DNA from: Aculops lycopersici
Lineage: Eukaryota; Arthropoda; Arachnida; Trombidiformes; Eriophyidae
NCBI GenBank assembly: GCA_015350385.1
Contig: WNKI01000001.1
Coordinates: 7,775,433-7,839,432 of the forward strand
DNA: 64,000 nucleotides
Reading direction: 5' to 3'
In this document: positions 31,944-45,284 of the stretch, piece by piece
Position numbering within the stretch: position 1 is the stretch's first letter
Layout: each line of letters starts with the position of its first letter
The notes under the pieces: generated by a model
The model's input: only the letters and a program-made list of their open reading frames with translations
Databases searched by the model: none
Told to the model about the DNA's origin: nothing
Position numbers and translations under genes: made by a program

Positions 31944-34900
31944 GAGAGAGAGAGAGGGAGAGTCACTTCAACTTGGAAATAAAAGTGAGATGTCAAACTT
32001 GTTCTTTCATATAATATAAATATATATCTATACAGCATAAGCACACTAAACACTCGGGCGATTTGTTTACAATAAATTGGCCCGTCATTTTGGCAAACTC
32101 AAGTGAGATGATGATTGACAGTCGGAGTATTTTGTGCCGCTCGCTTGATTTGGCTTCGGCTTTAGTATTAGCATTAATATTTGGCATCATCACTTGTGGT
32201 GCTCCAATTCACAAAAAGAAGAAATTCAAGTGGCACATCTTCTCTTTCTTTCGCACCTCAAGTTGACTTTTTGTTAATGTAGCAGAATCATTGACAACTA
32301 AGCGAAGAGAGAGGGTGACTCGCCATCCAGAAAAAAGTGATTGACGTTCAGTGCGAGAAAATGTATTTATTTGTCGCCCATATTATTTGTCACCATATTT
32401 TGTTACTCCTTCTCTTGGTTATTATTACAATAATAGTAATAATAACAATAATAATACTGATGGCTGTAACAATACGAGGAAATCGATCCATTCCGCGATG
32501 ACTTTTTCGCTTTGCCCAGAGTTAGTCTGGCCTAAAAGAGAGTCAAATGGGCGAAATCGTTTAGCCTCAACCAATCAAGTTCCTGTTTGCCACTTCAAGT
32601 GTCGCTGTCTATTGGTTCGCTTCGGCGGTTCGTCTAGTTTTACTTTTGCACGAATGACTGACAACAAATCTTGAGCTGGATTTTTCCTCAAACTCTTGAA
32701 CAATATAACAACAGCAACAGCAATAGCGACAACCAAACACCAATCCCTATACTAAACTAATCATCGTCGTCATCAACATTGTGATCCGCGCAACACGGTG
32801 ACGGCAACCAGTTCCGAAGGCGAGACTTTCAATGACACAACAGCGGCTCCAGCAGCCAGCAAATCGGAAGTCATGAGAGCGTTCATCTGAGATGAGAATT
32901 ATATTTGGATTCATTGAGCTGAACTCGACTGAAAGAAGCTTGTTTGGCGCCATCACTTCGCGTGTCTCGCTTTTGTGGAGGAGTTTGTGTGTTGCGCAAG
33001 CGAGAGAGAGAGAGAGAGAGAGTGAGAGTCTATGTTGCCTGTTGACCTTTTTATTTGAGACTTGCTGTGTGATGTCAAATTTCCGGTGCTTTTGTCTCTC
33101 GCTATCTTCTCCCCTCAACTCAGGCGGTCTCTTGGGTGCGCTGGGCACCGCAGACTATCAGTTATCTTGTAGCTGGAGTTTGATTTAGAGCTAGAACAAC
33201 GACAAGGGGGCCAGGAGGAAACAGGTAGCAGCCGAGTGATTGATTGATTAGTTCAGTCCGGTTCAGTTCAGTTGGGTTTGGTTTAGATAAGAGAGCACCA
33301 TAAGTAATCCCAAGTGACGAGATTTTTGTTGACATGTTTAGGGGGAGCTGTGCAAAATCCCAAGTCGAGTGGCTGTTCTGCTTGTCACACTGGATCCTCT
33401 TGAGACCATCGCAGGGCTGCCGCGCGTTTACAGACTGAGGCCGCGCGTCACACTGGATTACCTGTGCGAGCATTATAAACCAGGTACGAGGTATATATTT
33501 ATATATATCATGTATCAAGCGCAGCTTACCTGGCGCTCGGTGGGCGCGAGCGTCCGGCTCGATTCTTCAACATCAACATCAACACCACCACCAACAACAA
33601 CAACAACATTTTGACTGCTTCAGCCATAGAGCACACAAACTTGAGTCCACTAATACAAATACAAACACCGCGGCTGCTACATTTAAATCAACCAAGTAGA
33701 AATCAATCATGGAAACCGAGCGAGTCTTTCGCGGAATCGAGGAGCAGGAATAGGAACACAAAAGCGAATCAGAGATTAGTGTCAACTTAACCAACCATAA
33801 GCACCGGCGGCGGCGGCGGCGCTTGCTAGAAATCACAACAACATATCGATATCGATATCATTATTATTGTCCCAAGAGACAAGCGCCATCCGCGTCTCTC
33901 TCTCTCTCGCGCTCGCTCGCTGCCTCTTGGTTTGGTTGCTTCCTATTTGGCTTAGGTCGTCGCCTACTTCTGTTGTTGCGGTTTTGGTTGTAGTTGAGGT
34001 AATGATAGTTGGAGAAGTATATCGATATAATAATGATACGCTTTTAAGTAGCCGCCAAAGATGAAAGAGAAAAAAGGTAAAGGATTTTACCACGAGTTCT
34101 ATAAGTTCAAATTTGCCACTAACCTGAGCACGAATCAATGAATGAAGTCCAGTGTCTCGAGGCAACGGGAGCGCCGGCGACCCCAGTGGCGGCGGCTCGC
34201 GGTAAAGGGCGGGAGAGTTGGAAAGAGACACCACAAGAGATCGATTGAGAGGAGGAAATCTAATTGACGATAAATCACCGGCAGCACCAACGCTGCCGGT
34301 TATTCTCATGGTTAAAAGAGAGAGAGAAAGATGTAAAATGCCTGGGTTCAAAATAACAAGAGACTGGAGCCGCGCGAGACATTGTTCATTGCGGCGTGTT
34401 TTTCATCACCATCGAGCACGTAGTACGGTAGTTAGAGCCACTGATTGAAATTTAACTTTGTCTCTCTCTCCCTCCGTCCAGTTCAAAGGGAGCGAAGCGC
34501 TTTACTTTGGGACTCTCGATGGAGCCGATTTTGTCACACGCACAACCACTTTGCGAGGATGCCGCCCTACATTGTAACATTAAACTGCACTAAAAACTAG
34601 GGGACAAGTAGAGGCCATCAAGTGCAAACTTGCATAGGAAAACTAACGCTTCGCACGGCAGCAACTAAAACTGTTAGTCCAAAAACTAGAGGCACAACCA
34701 AGACGCAGTCTCAAGGTGAGCCAACTCAACAACAAAACGCTGGCCATCCTCAGCTCATCGGTGGCGAGCTCACAAATGTCGCCACCTTGCAGTGCAACGC
34801 GTCGCAGCCAAACAAACACTGGCTACGATGGCGGCAGCGGTGGTTGTAGTTTAATTGATTGATAACCTTTGCTCTGCCACTTGATTGATGAGTTTCTACG

Positions 34901-37900
34901 TTTCACCACAAACAACGACACTAGTGCATCATCGCCACTGTTCCCTGTCTGTCTACATCTTTACACACCAACCACCAGCAATGGTGGTGCAATATGATCT
35001 GGTGCGCCAATTGATCATATTGGCCCCAAACACCTTGGCCAGCGGCTCGCTAGTTGGAAAGGCGATTGCGGTTCTCGTTGTTGCCATTGCTCACGATATG
35101 GAGAATGTCCTTGGATCATCAATTACAAGGAGCCGGAGCTTTTGGGACTGCCGTCGGCCGCAAATTGAAGAGAGAGAGGGAGAGGGAACGGGAGAAAGCG
35201 AGGAAATATTGCCACTCTACTTGGTGCTAATCAAATTAGGCTGAGAATGGTTTTGGTGGTGGTGGTGGTGGTGACATTATCATTATTATTACCATTGCTA
35301 TTATTATTGCTAGTATTGTGCTCGATAGTGGAGTAGTAACTGAAGAGGGGGAACCAACGGCAAAAAACGAACCGAGGAAGACCCAAGTTTTTGATGGCTA
35401 AATTTGCGGCCGTTTCGAGCATCGCAAAGTATCGTAACAGTTCCAACTTTGTGCTGTGAAGTTGGAAACTTGGCCACGAGTTTGGTTTTTAGTTTGCCAT
35501 CGACCATTAAGAGGAATGGCCACGACTCTTGTACGATGCCCAACCGAACCATTATTATTGTGGCGACCAAAAACAACCAACCGATTTCCATTCAAGGGTG
35601 CCGATTGGCTGTCGTTACGTATTGCTCTTGAACCGAATCGCCGAATAGAACGCAACCCAAAACTATGCGCCATTTTTCGCCACCACCACAAACTTTTCAA
35701 GAAATGAGCAGATCAACCAATTGAACTAGACTTGACTTTTTACTTTATAACTGAACTGAACTACATTGAATCGAATCGAATCGAATTACACTGCACTAAA
35801 CTGGACTCAATTCAATCGACAGACAAAAGTCCCAGACCCTTGAGCTCGTTTAAACGATTGATCAATTCTGATTGCTCTCACTCGCTACCATTCAGCATAC
35901 ACACCGACGACCAGAGTTCACCTTGTGCTGCTCTTTTGTATTGTGACGTTAGCCAGTCAGTCGGCCAAGTTGAGTGCAGGGCGTCAAGGGAAGAGAGTAG
36001 CAGTGAGAGGAAACAAGATTAAGCCGCCAGGTAATATTAATGGTCGTTCAATGTATGTAATGTGGTGTTGGGTTGACATTTGGATTTAGGAGACCCACCT
36101 TTACCCGGGGCTCGCGGAGGAGCTAGGGACAAGAGATTTGGCTTTGGGCGGCAAACGTTTTGATTAGTTGAATCACAGAAGCCGATTCAATTGTTGTCAC
36201 TGTTATTATTATTGTATTGCGGCCACTGCTACTTGTTCGAAAATCTGCCAACGACCTAACGGGAGCATCACACAACAAGAGCGGCATTGGCGAGGTTACA
36301 CAATTAACCTGCGCTTTCGGCTAGCCTGCCTTGTGCGTGTTTTTTGTACGTGCGTGTATGTACGTATGTGTAAGTGACATTTGACAATTGTATTATGATG
36401 ATACCCACCAAACGACTGGTCAGTTTAACTTTGCGGCTCAATCAAAGGAGAGAGCGAAGTTGTCTAGGGTTTCGGTGGACTTTTAGCTTTCAGATAACTC
36501 CAGGTTGACTGACTGCATTTCGGTCGTTGGCGGCGCCCACGCCAACGACCGTTAGCCAGTCGGCGGCGGCGGCCTCTAAAGTGAATGGACGGCCAGGAGA
36601 AGAGAGAGAGAGAGAGCGACTGGGATTCTGCGCGGCGCGCAAACGAAACCTAATTGAATGGAAACCAATGGCGCCGCTTCCATATTATGCCCATTACACC
36701 ATCAATTTGACCAGACCAGACCAGACCAGACCATACCAAAGCAAGTCTCGCTCGCTCTCATTACTATCGATAGTGTCGCGTTGCGCTCCCCCTTTTTGGC
36801 TCGGATTCGTGGTCGTGGTCGTCGCTGTCGCAGGTCATTTGGTAGTGGTGGTAAAAGTGTAAAATTTTCCCCCTCCTAGTATCTGGTCCTGGATACATAT
36901 GACCACTGCAACAACCACTGACCAGCCAGTGGCAGTGGCCTTATTAAATGCACTTTTGTTCCCAGTGGTGCGCTTCATTGGTCAGTCAAAATACTCGAGA
37001 CGCTAACACAGTGGAGCAAATACAAAGGAGAGACTTGGAGTAGAGCGTAAAATTTCCATTTGCCTAGTGGTAATCCGTATTGCGCGAAGCTTGACCGATT
37101 GAATAACAGTAACAATACAAACGGAGACACTTGAGTGGAGCGAAGCAAATGAATTGAAACGACTAGGTAAATTATTATACGCGCGCTTCTTGGTCTCAGT
37201 TTAGGCCTAAGTCCCAATGAGGATAATAATAATAATAATAATGAGCCATGAAGATCCACTTATCACGCGGCGGTAGCAGTTTCCCGTCCACTCTAGTGGT
37301 CTGCCAGCTCAATCTTTACCTACGCCGCATCAGTGTTTGCGTTAGTACGAGCATGAGCATGAGTTTCGTCTCGAGTTGTCTCATGCCTCTCAAGTCGTTC
37401 CTCTCGAGAAAGAGATACAGAGAGAAACGACCATAAAGCCACTCGAGTGAACCGGTTACCTGTTGAAATTGTTCGAGCCGCGCGAGCATATGGCACGTAA
37501 GCGCCGCCGCTGCCGCCGTCACTAGATGAAGCCACTCGAGCATAACTATCATAACTCATGCTGTCTAGTCTGCTTCTTCTCCTTCTCCTTCTCCTTAGTC
37601 TTCGATGGTATAAAGTTTACGAAGTTTACTTGAAAAGTTTATCTAGTAAGATGCGAGAGTTGGACTAGAATAACTCCTTTGAATTGAAGCGAAACAGGGA
37701 GCTCCCGCCGGCTAATTGTCCGAATGAATATTGAGCACTCGTTTTTATTTGTATTTCCATCTCTATCCTGTATTCGGCTTCACGGTTTTAAGCAGCGCAA
37801 CTTTCTGGAGCCCAAGCAACACTAATATTGCGAGTCTTATTGTTAGTCGCGGACAACAGAAAGCAGAAGAGAAGGATATTCGGGCAGCCAAATAAAAGGA

Positions 37901-39890
37901 CGCGTGACTTTACATTGTATAACTCGGTTGGCACGTGCAAGAGCCATTGTGCTCGCGTGCTTACAATAACTCCTCAAGTGGTTTCCTCGGCTAGCTTGTC
38001 GTAAGGGGAGTTGTATAGTGGGCACTTGATGGATACTTGAGGCGTACACTGATTGTCGTGCTGATTATTGTGCATCCATTGGCTGCCTTCTGGTTGGTAA
38101 CGATTATCTTTTCAAGAGGCTGCACAGAATTGAGATTCGGGGGCAAAAGGCAAATCTTAGTCGGCTGCACACAGCGGCAGCCCAGTGTTCTACTTGGTCG
38201 CTAGGTCGTGGTTAGTTTTTTGTTGTAGCACACAGTTGCGCAGCTCCTAAAACTGGAGCAGTTATCAAGTGCAATAGTATAGAATTTGTGCTTTAGTTTA
38301 AAAGAAACATACGCTTTAGAAGACTTTGCCACCGGGAGAACGCCACTGCGAATACTTTGCTTTCCGCCGCCATCGCTATTAAATCCGGACAAGAGCAGAG
38401 GCAAGCAAAATATATATATAATCTGCAACCTCGAATGAGTAAAATCACAGTGAAAAGGTTGCGGAAGTTGCGGCACAAACTCCACCATTGCAGTCGTAAA
38501 CTGGGAAAGACACACAGACATACGGACACTTGCACTAGAGACTAAGGGACAGAGAAAGAAAGAGACAATGGAAACAATTGAATGTGGTGAAGTGTTGTTG
38601 TGTCTAGCTAGAGCCATTCACTGAGATACACAATACATTGTGAGGAGAAAGAACTCGAGCGGTTGGGATAAAGAGAAAGAAAGAAAGCGGAAATTATACC
38701 CAGTCGCCAGAGAGAAGTAGTAATGATCGTTGTTTCTTCTTCTCTTTCGCTCCCAGCAACTCAGTGTGTGGTGCTACGAGTCGGCACCGAAGGAAAGGGA
38801 GAAAAACTAACCACCGCCACGTTGTTGGGGTGGTTATTTGGTTTTAGCTTGGAGCTCCAGCAGTTCAGAGAGAAATCCATCGTCGTCAGCGTCGCCGTAG
38901 CCGGCGCCTAGCGACGCGCGCAAATTATCGCGTACAAATTGTGCGCGTCGCTATGTACCCGCCGCCAGGCGCCTAGCGCTGGGCAAAACGAAACGAAACG
39001 CAGCGCAGCGCAGAGCAACGCAAAGCTCAGCTACGGCTCATCTTGAAAATTGCATTACTATCGATCGAAACTGCATGGAAAAATATGCAGGACTTCCATT
39101 CTAGGATTGCAGATTTGCGTAGCTATCTGCGTCTGCTTAGAGTGAGGCAATTATTGAGACGAGCTGTGGCAAGGGTATCTATTTGAATTGGAAATTAGTC
39201 GGTCAGCGCGGCTATACCTGTTTTCTGTGCGACTTTTCGGGAAACTGCAAGGAGCTAGAAATGGAACTTGGGCCAATACCAAAGCGCCGCTTAGTTTGTA
39301 TTGGGAAAGATGCCGAGACGCGTCGGCCCGAAAATGGATAAGCTCGCCGGTGCACACATCAACAAATCGCTGTTTGTGCGTGACAGGCGATAGCAACAAA
39401 AGTATGTGTATCAATGGCCGCCAGAATATCGCCATCGAGTTCGCTTGAAATTAGTTTACTTGATTCAGCCTTCAAATGGCAACCGTCGAGCTGACGGCGG
39501 AGTTTCAGCAGACAAACGGACCAACTCCACAGTTATTCCGATAGTTCGATCCTCACAAATTGAACGGATGGAGAAAATTAACTCTCACCGCTTTGCTAGC
39601 CTCGCGAGGCTTTGCTTCAGATTGAGTTCAGTTTTCCCTCCTCCTGGGGGCTGACAAAACGGAAGCCGCAAAACGGAGCAACTCTTTGCGTTTTGATGAC
39701 TTTGCAATAGGAGCGCTGAGAGGGCGGTTTGAAGTGCGGTGCTGGGCTCTATGTTGGCGGCAGCAAACGCTGCTGACGTTTGGCTAGCCGCAATCCAACA
39801 CTCACTCTCCATATCAACTTGACTGACAATGCAAATTTTCCCTCACTGAGCCGATTTTCTCAGGAGGCCTCGCTAATCTAAACGTAAATT
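31944..39890. other. Non-coding interval between Pax6 and PLOD, part 1
   Basis: I support no gene here. Short frames occur on both strands and overlap each other. Notable simple repeats are GA (33003-33022, 36602-36617), CCAGA units (about 36711-36733), GAATC units (about 35769-35787) and an 11-bp-stem hairpin (38909-38953). Its position 5' of Pax6 suggests regulatory sequence or non-coding first exons. Confidence 0.45.
38909..38953. repeat. Inverted repeat, 11-bp perfect stem
   Basis: TAGCGACGCGC (38909-38919) pairs with GCGCGTCGCTA (38943-38953). The stem extends inward by a G-T pair and several A-T pairs. GGCGCCTAGCG, which overlaps the left arm, recurs at about 38969. Confidence 0.85.
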
Positions 39891-42700
39891 TGGCACCTGG
39901 AAGCGTGAAAGTGGCGCTCGTCATTCTGTCTCGTCGCGGTCGTTGTAGAAGCGACGACTTTGCTTTGGATGCCAAACTCTCGCAAGCGGCCGGCCAGCGA
40001 GAGTGGAGCCGGCGAGTCGTCGACCTGTCGAGTCGGCGAGCTGAAGCAAATGGATCGAGTGAGTTATTTGGCGGCGGCTGGGTTATTTGTATTCGAGGGG
40101 GCGGAAATTGCTCGCCTCCTAGGCCAGAGTCGCAAGCCTTTGCGCAAGTTTATGGTAATGAGTTGAGCAAAGCGAAGGTCTCCTTCTTCGGGTTGGAATT
40201 TGGATGCATGCAGCCAAATGCATGTCAAACGCCACTAGACTTCGACGGGAAACTTTGCTTCCTCAGCTAAATCACCGTCTGGCGCCACCTATAAGAATGA
40301 TTATGGCCACCAGGCGGAGGACGCTATCTTTTCGGCTAGAATTGAGGGATAACTTTTGGCGAGGAGGTTGGTTAAGCATATGCGCGGCGCAGGTGTAACT
40401 TGACGCCACTTGGCCCTGCTCTTTGATGTGCTGCCCATAAGCTGCTGGAGCTAGAAATGGAATAGCGAGCGAGCGAGCGAGCGAGCAGTGGCCTCCGTCT
40501 CTGGGATCACCTCTCTTTTGTTGCCGCTGCAATCTCAGCCCTTAGTTCCTATATGCAACCGGAAGTTGATTTGCCATAGCCAGTGGTGTTCCTTATACAC
40601 GAGCTAGTGTCGCGCTTAATTAATTACCATTCAAGCGTCAGTTGGTCGGTTGTTGGCCGGACGAGAGTTGAATGTTGCGTGTCTCGGGCTACCTCTACTT
40701 CCGTAGCTAAGAGTAGCAGCAAGCTGACAGCAGAGTCTGCCACTACTGCTTCTGCTATTGCTGCCGCCGCCGCCGCCGCCCGAGAGCAAAAGTTATCTCC
40801 GTCCCACTTGGCTGGTGAGTAAACGTAACTTGACGCACCCGAAACGTTTCGTTTCGTTTCGTTACTTCCGCTCGCCTCCAACTGGCGCCCGGATGTCAAT
40901 GGATTTACCGATGGCCAAACGAAAGCAGAGACAATGCCAACAAAAAGGCAAAGGCAGAGTTCACCCCTATAAGCTAGAGGAATGGTCATTTCAAGCGACA
41001 AGCGCAACCAATATGTTCTGGCTCTGGGCCCATTATTATTGTCGTGAAAGCAAGTGAGCAACTGTATAACTTTGTGAGCTCGTGAGAGTAAGACTATACG
41101 CGAGTTAATCGCGAGTCGCGAGTCGCGACAAGTGTGCTCGGCCACTTTGCCGGCTACCACAATCAAACTGGCCAACTCTCCTCCAGTTCACGCAGCGCCA
41201 GTGGTGGCTGCAGAGGCAACATCGCGAGCTGAGCCGACTGGCGTCGGTTGGTCATTACTTTTAGTGTATGCCAACTCCAGTGGCTGCACTATACTATATG
41301 TCTGCCAGTCGGCGACATAAACTTTGTTCCTCTCGGGCCTGGCGCTTATTTCGTTCCTCCATGTGTTAGTGCGACACAGCAACTCGATTACAGTGCAGCG
41401 AGCGCTGCAAAGTGTCGCTTGGTTTGCCATCACAAACTCGAGCACAAGTAGCTGGTCCTTTTGGTCAGCATTGGGGCCAATGGTGGCGGCGGTGGCTGCA
41501 GCGGAAGCAGGGGCAGTACGTTTAATGTCGAACGCAAGGCATATTTATGTACACTGCCAGCAAAACTGGCGTGCCAACCAAACAGAGACAGAGCGAGAGA
41601 GAATGAGATAGAGAGTAAAAGTCTCGATAATAACGACATTTGCGGACGCGCAAGATGAATCTCCCGCTCGCTGGCCGGTTGTGTTTTGCGCGCAAGAGCC
41701 AGTAGCATTCGTCCTCGTTGCCACCGCCGCCACCGATACGCCAGAGGACCTAGCGACTTTCGCCAGGAATCAAACAGTTAGTTGCGAGCGGCGCAACGTT
41801 GGCGTGATTCTGCGCAGGGAACCAGGAAGTCGGCGGCTCCCTAGCTCTTGCTTAAGAATAGAGAGGCGAGCGGGCCACTCGGAAGCCGGAACCTAATGAA
41901 GCGTATGGTTTCTCCTCTTGCTCCGGAGTTAGCGAGCAAGTGAGCAGTGAGCAGTGAGCGAGCGAGCTAGCTAGCGGCTGGCTGTCCGAGTTGCGCATTT
42001 TTGGCTCAAACCAAAGCGGCTGCCGCTCCTCCGAGTCGGCCCCTTGACTTTGCCACCGAGCGACGTCTTGGTTCGCGACAACTTTAGTCGTTGGCCAAGC
42101 GGGCAAGGGCGAGCGCTATCGATGGGCCGGATCACGAGCAGCAGACGGCGGTTGTTGGCCGGCTGGTTGGCGTTAAAAGTGAGTGTAGCTGCCAGCGGCA
42201 CCCACGCAAACTTCAGGCGCTCGGCGGTGGGAACTTGGAGTGAGTCACTAGGAATTGGAGGAGGAGGCAGAGGAGAGTGTCGCGAGCAGTGGCGCCGCAA
42301 GCTCGAGTGGCGCGACTCCACTCTGATGACTCTGGCGCGGCCGCCTTGCGTTGTGCTGGCCGCCACGCGGAAGTGCACGCGACACGACGCGCCGCGCGTG
42401 GCGCCCAATTAGTTTTCAACCAGAATCGAGTGGCCGGAGTCGATGGGGGAAAGGAGGGCGAGCAAGCGAACGAGGGAACATCAAGTGATCATCGGCACTC
42501 GCTAAAGGCCCACGTCGATCATTATCATCATTATGTAGTATTATTGGCCTCCTCTCAGTTGGTCTCTGTCTCGATTTATCGTGCAAGCGGGCCGCGCGGA
42601 GCAAGTGAGCAACCCGTTTGCTCACTTGATCGCTTGCGCTAGCGGCGCGCAAATAATCTGAATTTCTCTCTCGCTTTACATGTATAAACTTTTTCTCACA
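39891..42700. other. CpG-rich non-coding block
   Basis: Visibly richer in C+G and CpG than the flanks (for example 42290-42400), with GCGAGC-type tandem units (about 40464-40485, 41930-41980) and a GCGAGTC cluster at about 41108. Long frames exist on both strands, but they are Arg/Ala/Pro/Ser-rich and mutually antisense, as expected from composition. It could be a promoter-type region. Confidence 0.4.
42602..42628. repeat. Hairpin, 11-bp perfect stem
   Basis: CAAGTGAGCAA (42602-42612) pairs with TTGCTCACTTG (42618-42628) around a 5-base loop. Confidence 0.85.
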
Positions 42701-43386
42701 CGCTGCCTATATGTTGGCACTTGCGAGTTTATAAATTCAACAACTCGGAGCCAGACGAGCCGCTCGCTCGCTCGGCAGTGCGGCCTATATAATGATATTA
42801 ATAGTAATAACAATAATTGCGCACCTGTGCCGCCCGTCTCCTCTCCCAATATTCCTCCTCCAGCTCGTAAATCTGTCAGAGCGACCGGCGCACAAACAAT
42901 TGGACACTTGGCATTCCGCTTGTTCAATGAATCGACCAACTAACGAGCCTTAAGCCCACCTGACGCGTCACTTCCGCCGGAAGTTGGGCGCTCAGGTGAT
43001 GTCGACACGCTGCCAAGTAGCGAAGCGAAGAGAGAGAGAGAGAGAGACGACAACGGCGACAAATAGGAGGAGAAATGGAGAGAGAAGAAACAGTTTGCAA
43101 AAGTCGGGCGCCTAGTAGCAAGCGATCTGATTTCATTCTTTTCGTTGAACTGCAGTTTAGTCGAGTTTCGTTTCGTCTTGTTGAGGGCAAAGTTTATGTG
43201 CCAACCAAAGTCTATGAGTGTGAGATATTAGGATATCACGAGACGATACGAGAGGAGAATCGGAGCAAAGAGTAGAGAGTTGCAAGCAGAGAGCAAGGAG
43301 AAACTAAAGCGGAGGAAGTGATTTCGCTCCACTGAACACTTTGATTTGAACCGAATCTCTGGTCTTCGTCGTCGTAGTGGTGGTCG

Positions 43387-43388
<2 letters not shown>

Positions 43389-43420
<32 letters not shown>
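43389..43420. repeat. ATT trinucleotide array
   Basis: About ten ATT/TTA units. Confidence 0.95.
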
Positions 43421-43421
<1 letters not shown>

Positions 43422-44003
43422 TCAACTTGGTTGTCGTTGCGAGTTGCGGCAGAAGTCTGCTGCGATTCAGATAAATTGGCTTTCTGTTGGCATAAAACTA
43501 AACTAAACTAAACTAAACTGAACGGAATGAAATGAAACTGAGTCTAAAACTGAGACTAAACTTGCCGACGACCATTGAGGTTGCTCGAGCTATAGTTGGA
43601 ACAAATTGCCATTCTATAGCCTCCATTTTCCATACTGTACGCAGAGCAGAAGCAGCGGTAATAGTGGTGACATTGACACCAACTTCTGGCCACCGTCTAA
43701 CTGGGCAACAAATTTACAAGATATGAGATTGCATAGGTAAACGTTGCACAGAACTAAGCACCGAAACTCGGGCCAATCGTTTGAGTTGATTGTTGTTAGC
43801 GGCGGTTGTTGTTTCTGTTTCTGTTCCTGTTGCCGTTGCTGTTGCTGCTGATTGTGTCGCCAAAGTTGAGGTCGTGGTCGTGGTGGATATGCGCAAAGCA
43901 AAATGAGCCGGTGGTTCCATTGGCCAAGCAACTAAAGCGAGCAGAGGAAAGGAAGGAGCTCGTTGCTCAATCGAGCGGATGAACCCAAACTTCTGTTGCC
44001 TCT

Positions 44004-44043
44004 GCTTCTTCTTCTTCTTCTTCTTCTTCTTCTTCTTCTTCTT
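44004..44043. repeat. CTT trinucleotide array
   Basis: About thirteen CTT units, seen as poly-Lys or poly-Arg on the other strand. Confidence 0.95.
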
Positions 44044-45200
44044 TCGCTCCATCCATCTTTTCTCGCGCTTGCGCCGCCAGCTGCTCGACTTTGGCCGCCG
44101 CTTTCTGGTTTTCCTATTTCGGCTCGAGCAGCCAACTAACCAGTCGAGCCAATCAACTGGTTGGTTGGTTGGTTAGTTTTGATGCTCGATTCTAGGTGCA
44201 CTATTTGCTTTGAAGTTGCCAAGTGAGACTTAGACTCAAACAAACTGATGATGACGAGGAAACGCGCAAAATCATTTGCCGCGCGTTCAATTTAATTTAC
44301 TCGAAACTTGCGCCAGTTTTTACTGCTCTCGAACTCGGTCTAAAGCTCAATGGTTGCAACCAACACTACCGCTGTCGCCAATTTCATTGATGCTCGCGAT
44401 GGTTAATCGTCGCGCTGACTAGCCAACCGAAAGAGGCCAGAAAAAAGGAGGAAGGGAGCAAAGGTAAGTCTCCTGTTGCTCGCCAGCTAAACTTGCGGCC
44501 CCGCTGGCCGGCCATTAGAGTTTGAGTTCTCTTCTGCTTCTCTTTTGCTTTTGTATGCTGACGACTAAACAAAACTCAACTCGAGTTCACCTAAAGTTCA
44601 GACACAAGAGAGAGAGAACCGTGCACTTCCGGCCCACTGAACGCACAGCTAACCTGCCGACAACTCGTCCCGTTGGCAATCGCACAGGTGTCTGTGGGCC
44701 GCAAAAGTTGTCGCGCACTCCAATGCGATTGTCAGCTCCTCGCAATCAATTCGAAATTTTATCTCGAAATACCTGGCGTTGTATCGACACCATGATACAA
44801 GCGAAAAGAAAGAAGCATCTCTATTTTCATCTCTCTATCTTGGCGATTCCATCTCTCGGGCGCAAAGATTTAATCTGCAAGCTGAACTGACGAGACTGGG
44901 AGCATGACAATTGAGTGTCTAGTTTTGAGACATGCTCTTGGTTTTAGTTGCTAGTTTTTGCTGAATGGCGAAGCGCCGCGAGGAGGAAGTGAACTTGAGC
45001 TTGAGCTCCAGATTGAACCCCAGCTTTAGCTCAACGAGGAAAAGAGAAGAGAGGCGAGGAAAAGAAAAGAAAAGAAAAGAAAAGAATCTCGTTGCCGCAA
45101 AGCGGGAGCGAGAGGAGATTGAATTAATCAGATTATCGCCAATGATGTCGAGTTACACAATCGAGTTAGCGGCGGAAATCACCAGCAACTAGCTCAGTGG

Positions 45201-45202
<2 letters not shown>

Positions 45203-45284
<82 letters not shown>
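45203..45284. repeat. CTGT tetranucleotide array
   Basis: About twenty uninterrupted CTGT units, followed by degenerate GTCA/GTCG units to about 45321. Confidence 0.97.

Noticed and set aside
34981..35244. 88-codon frame starting MVVQYDLVRQLIILAP
   Set aside because: It is hydrophobic and looks plausible at first, but it is short, has no splice context and matches no known family.
41971..42412. Overlapping 145- and 122-codon frames on opposite strands
   Set aside because: Arg/Pro/Ala/Ser-rich frames on both strands are expected in CpG-rich sequence. No conserved pattern was seen.
45203..45284. CRISPR-like regular repeat
   Set aside because: It is a simple tetranucleotide microsatellite with no spacers, in animal DNA.
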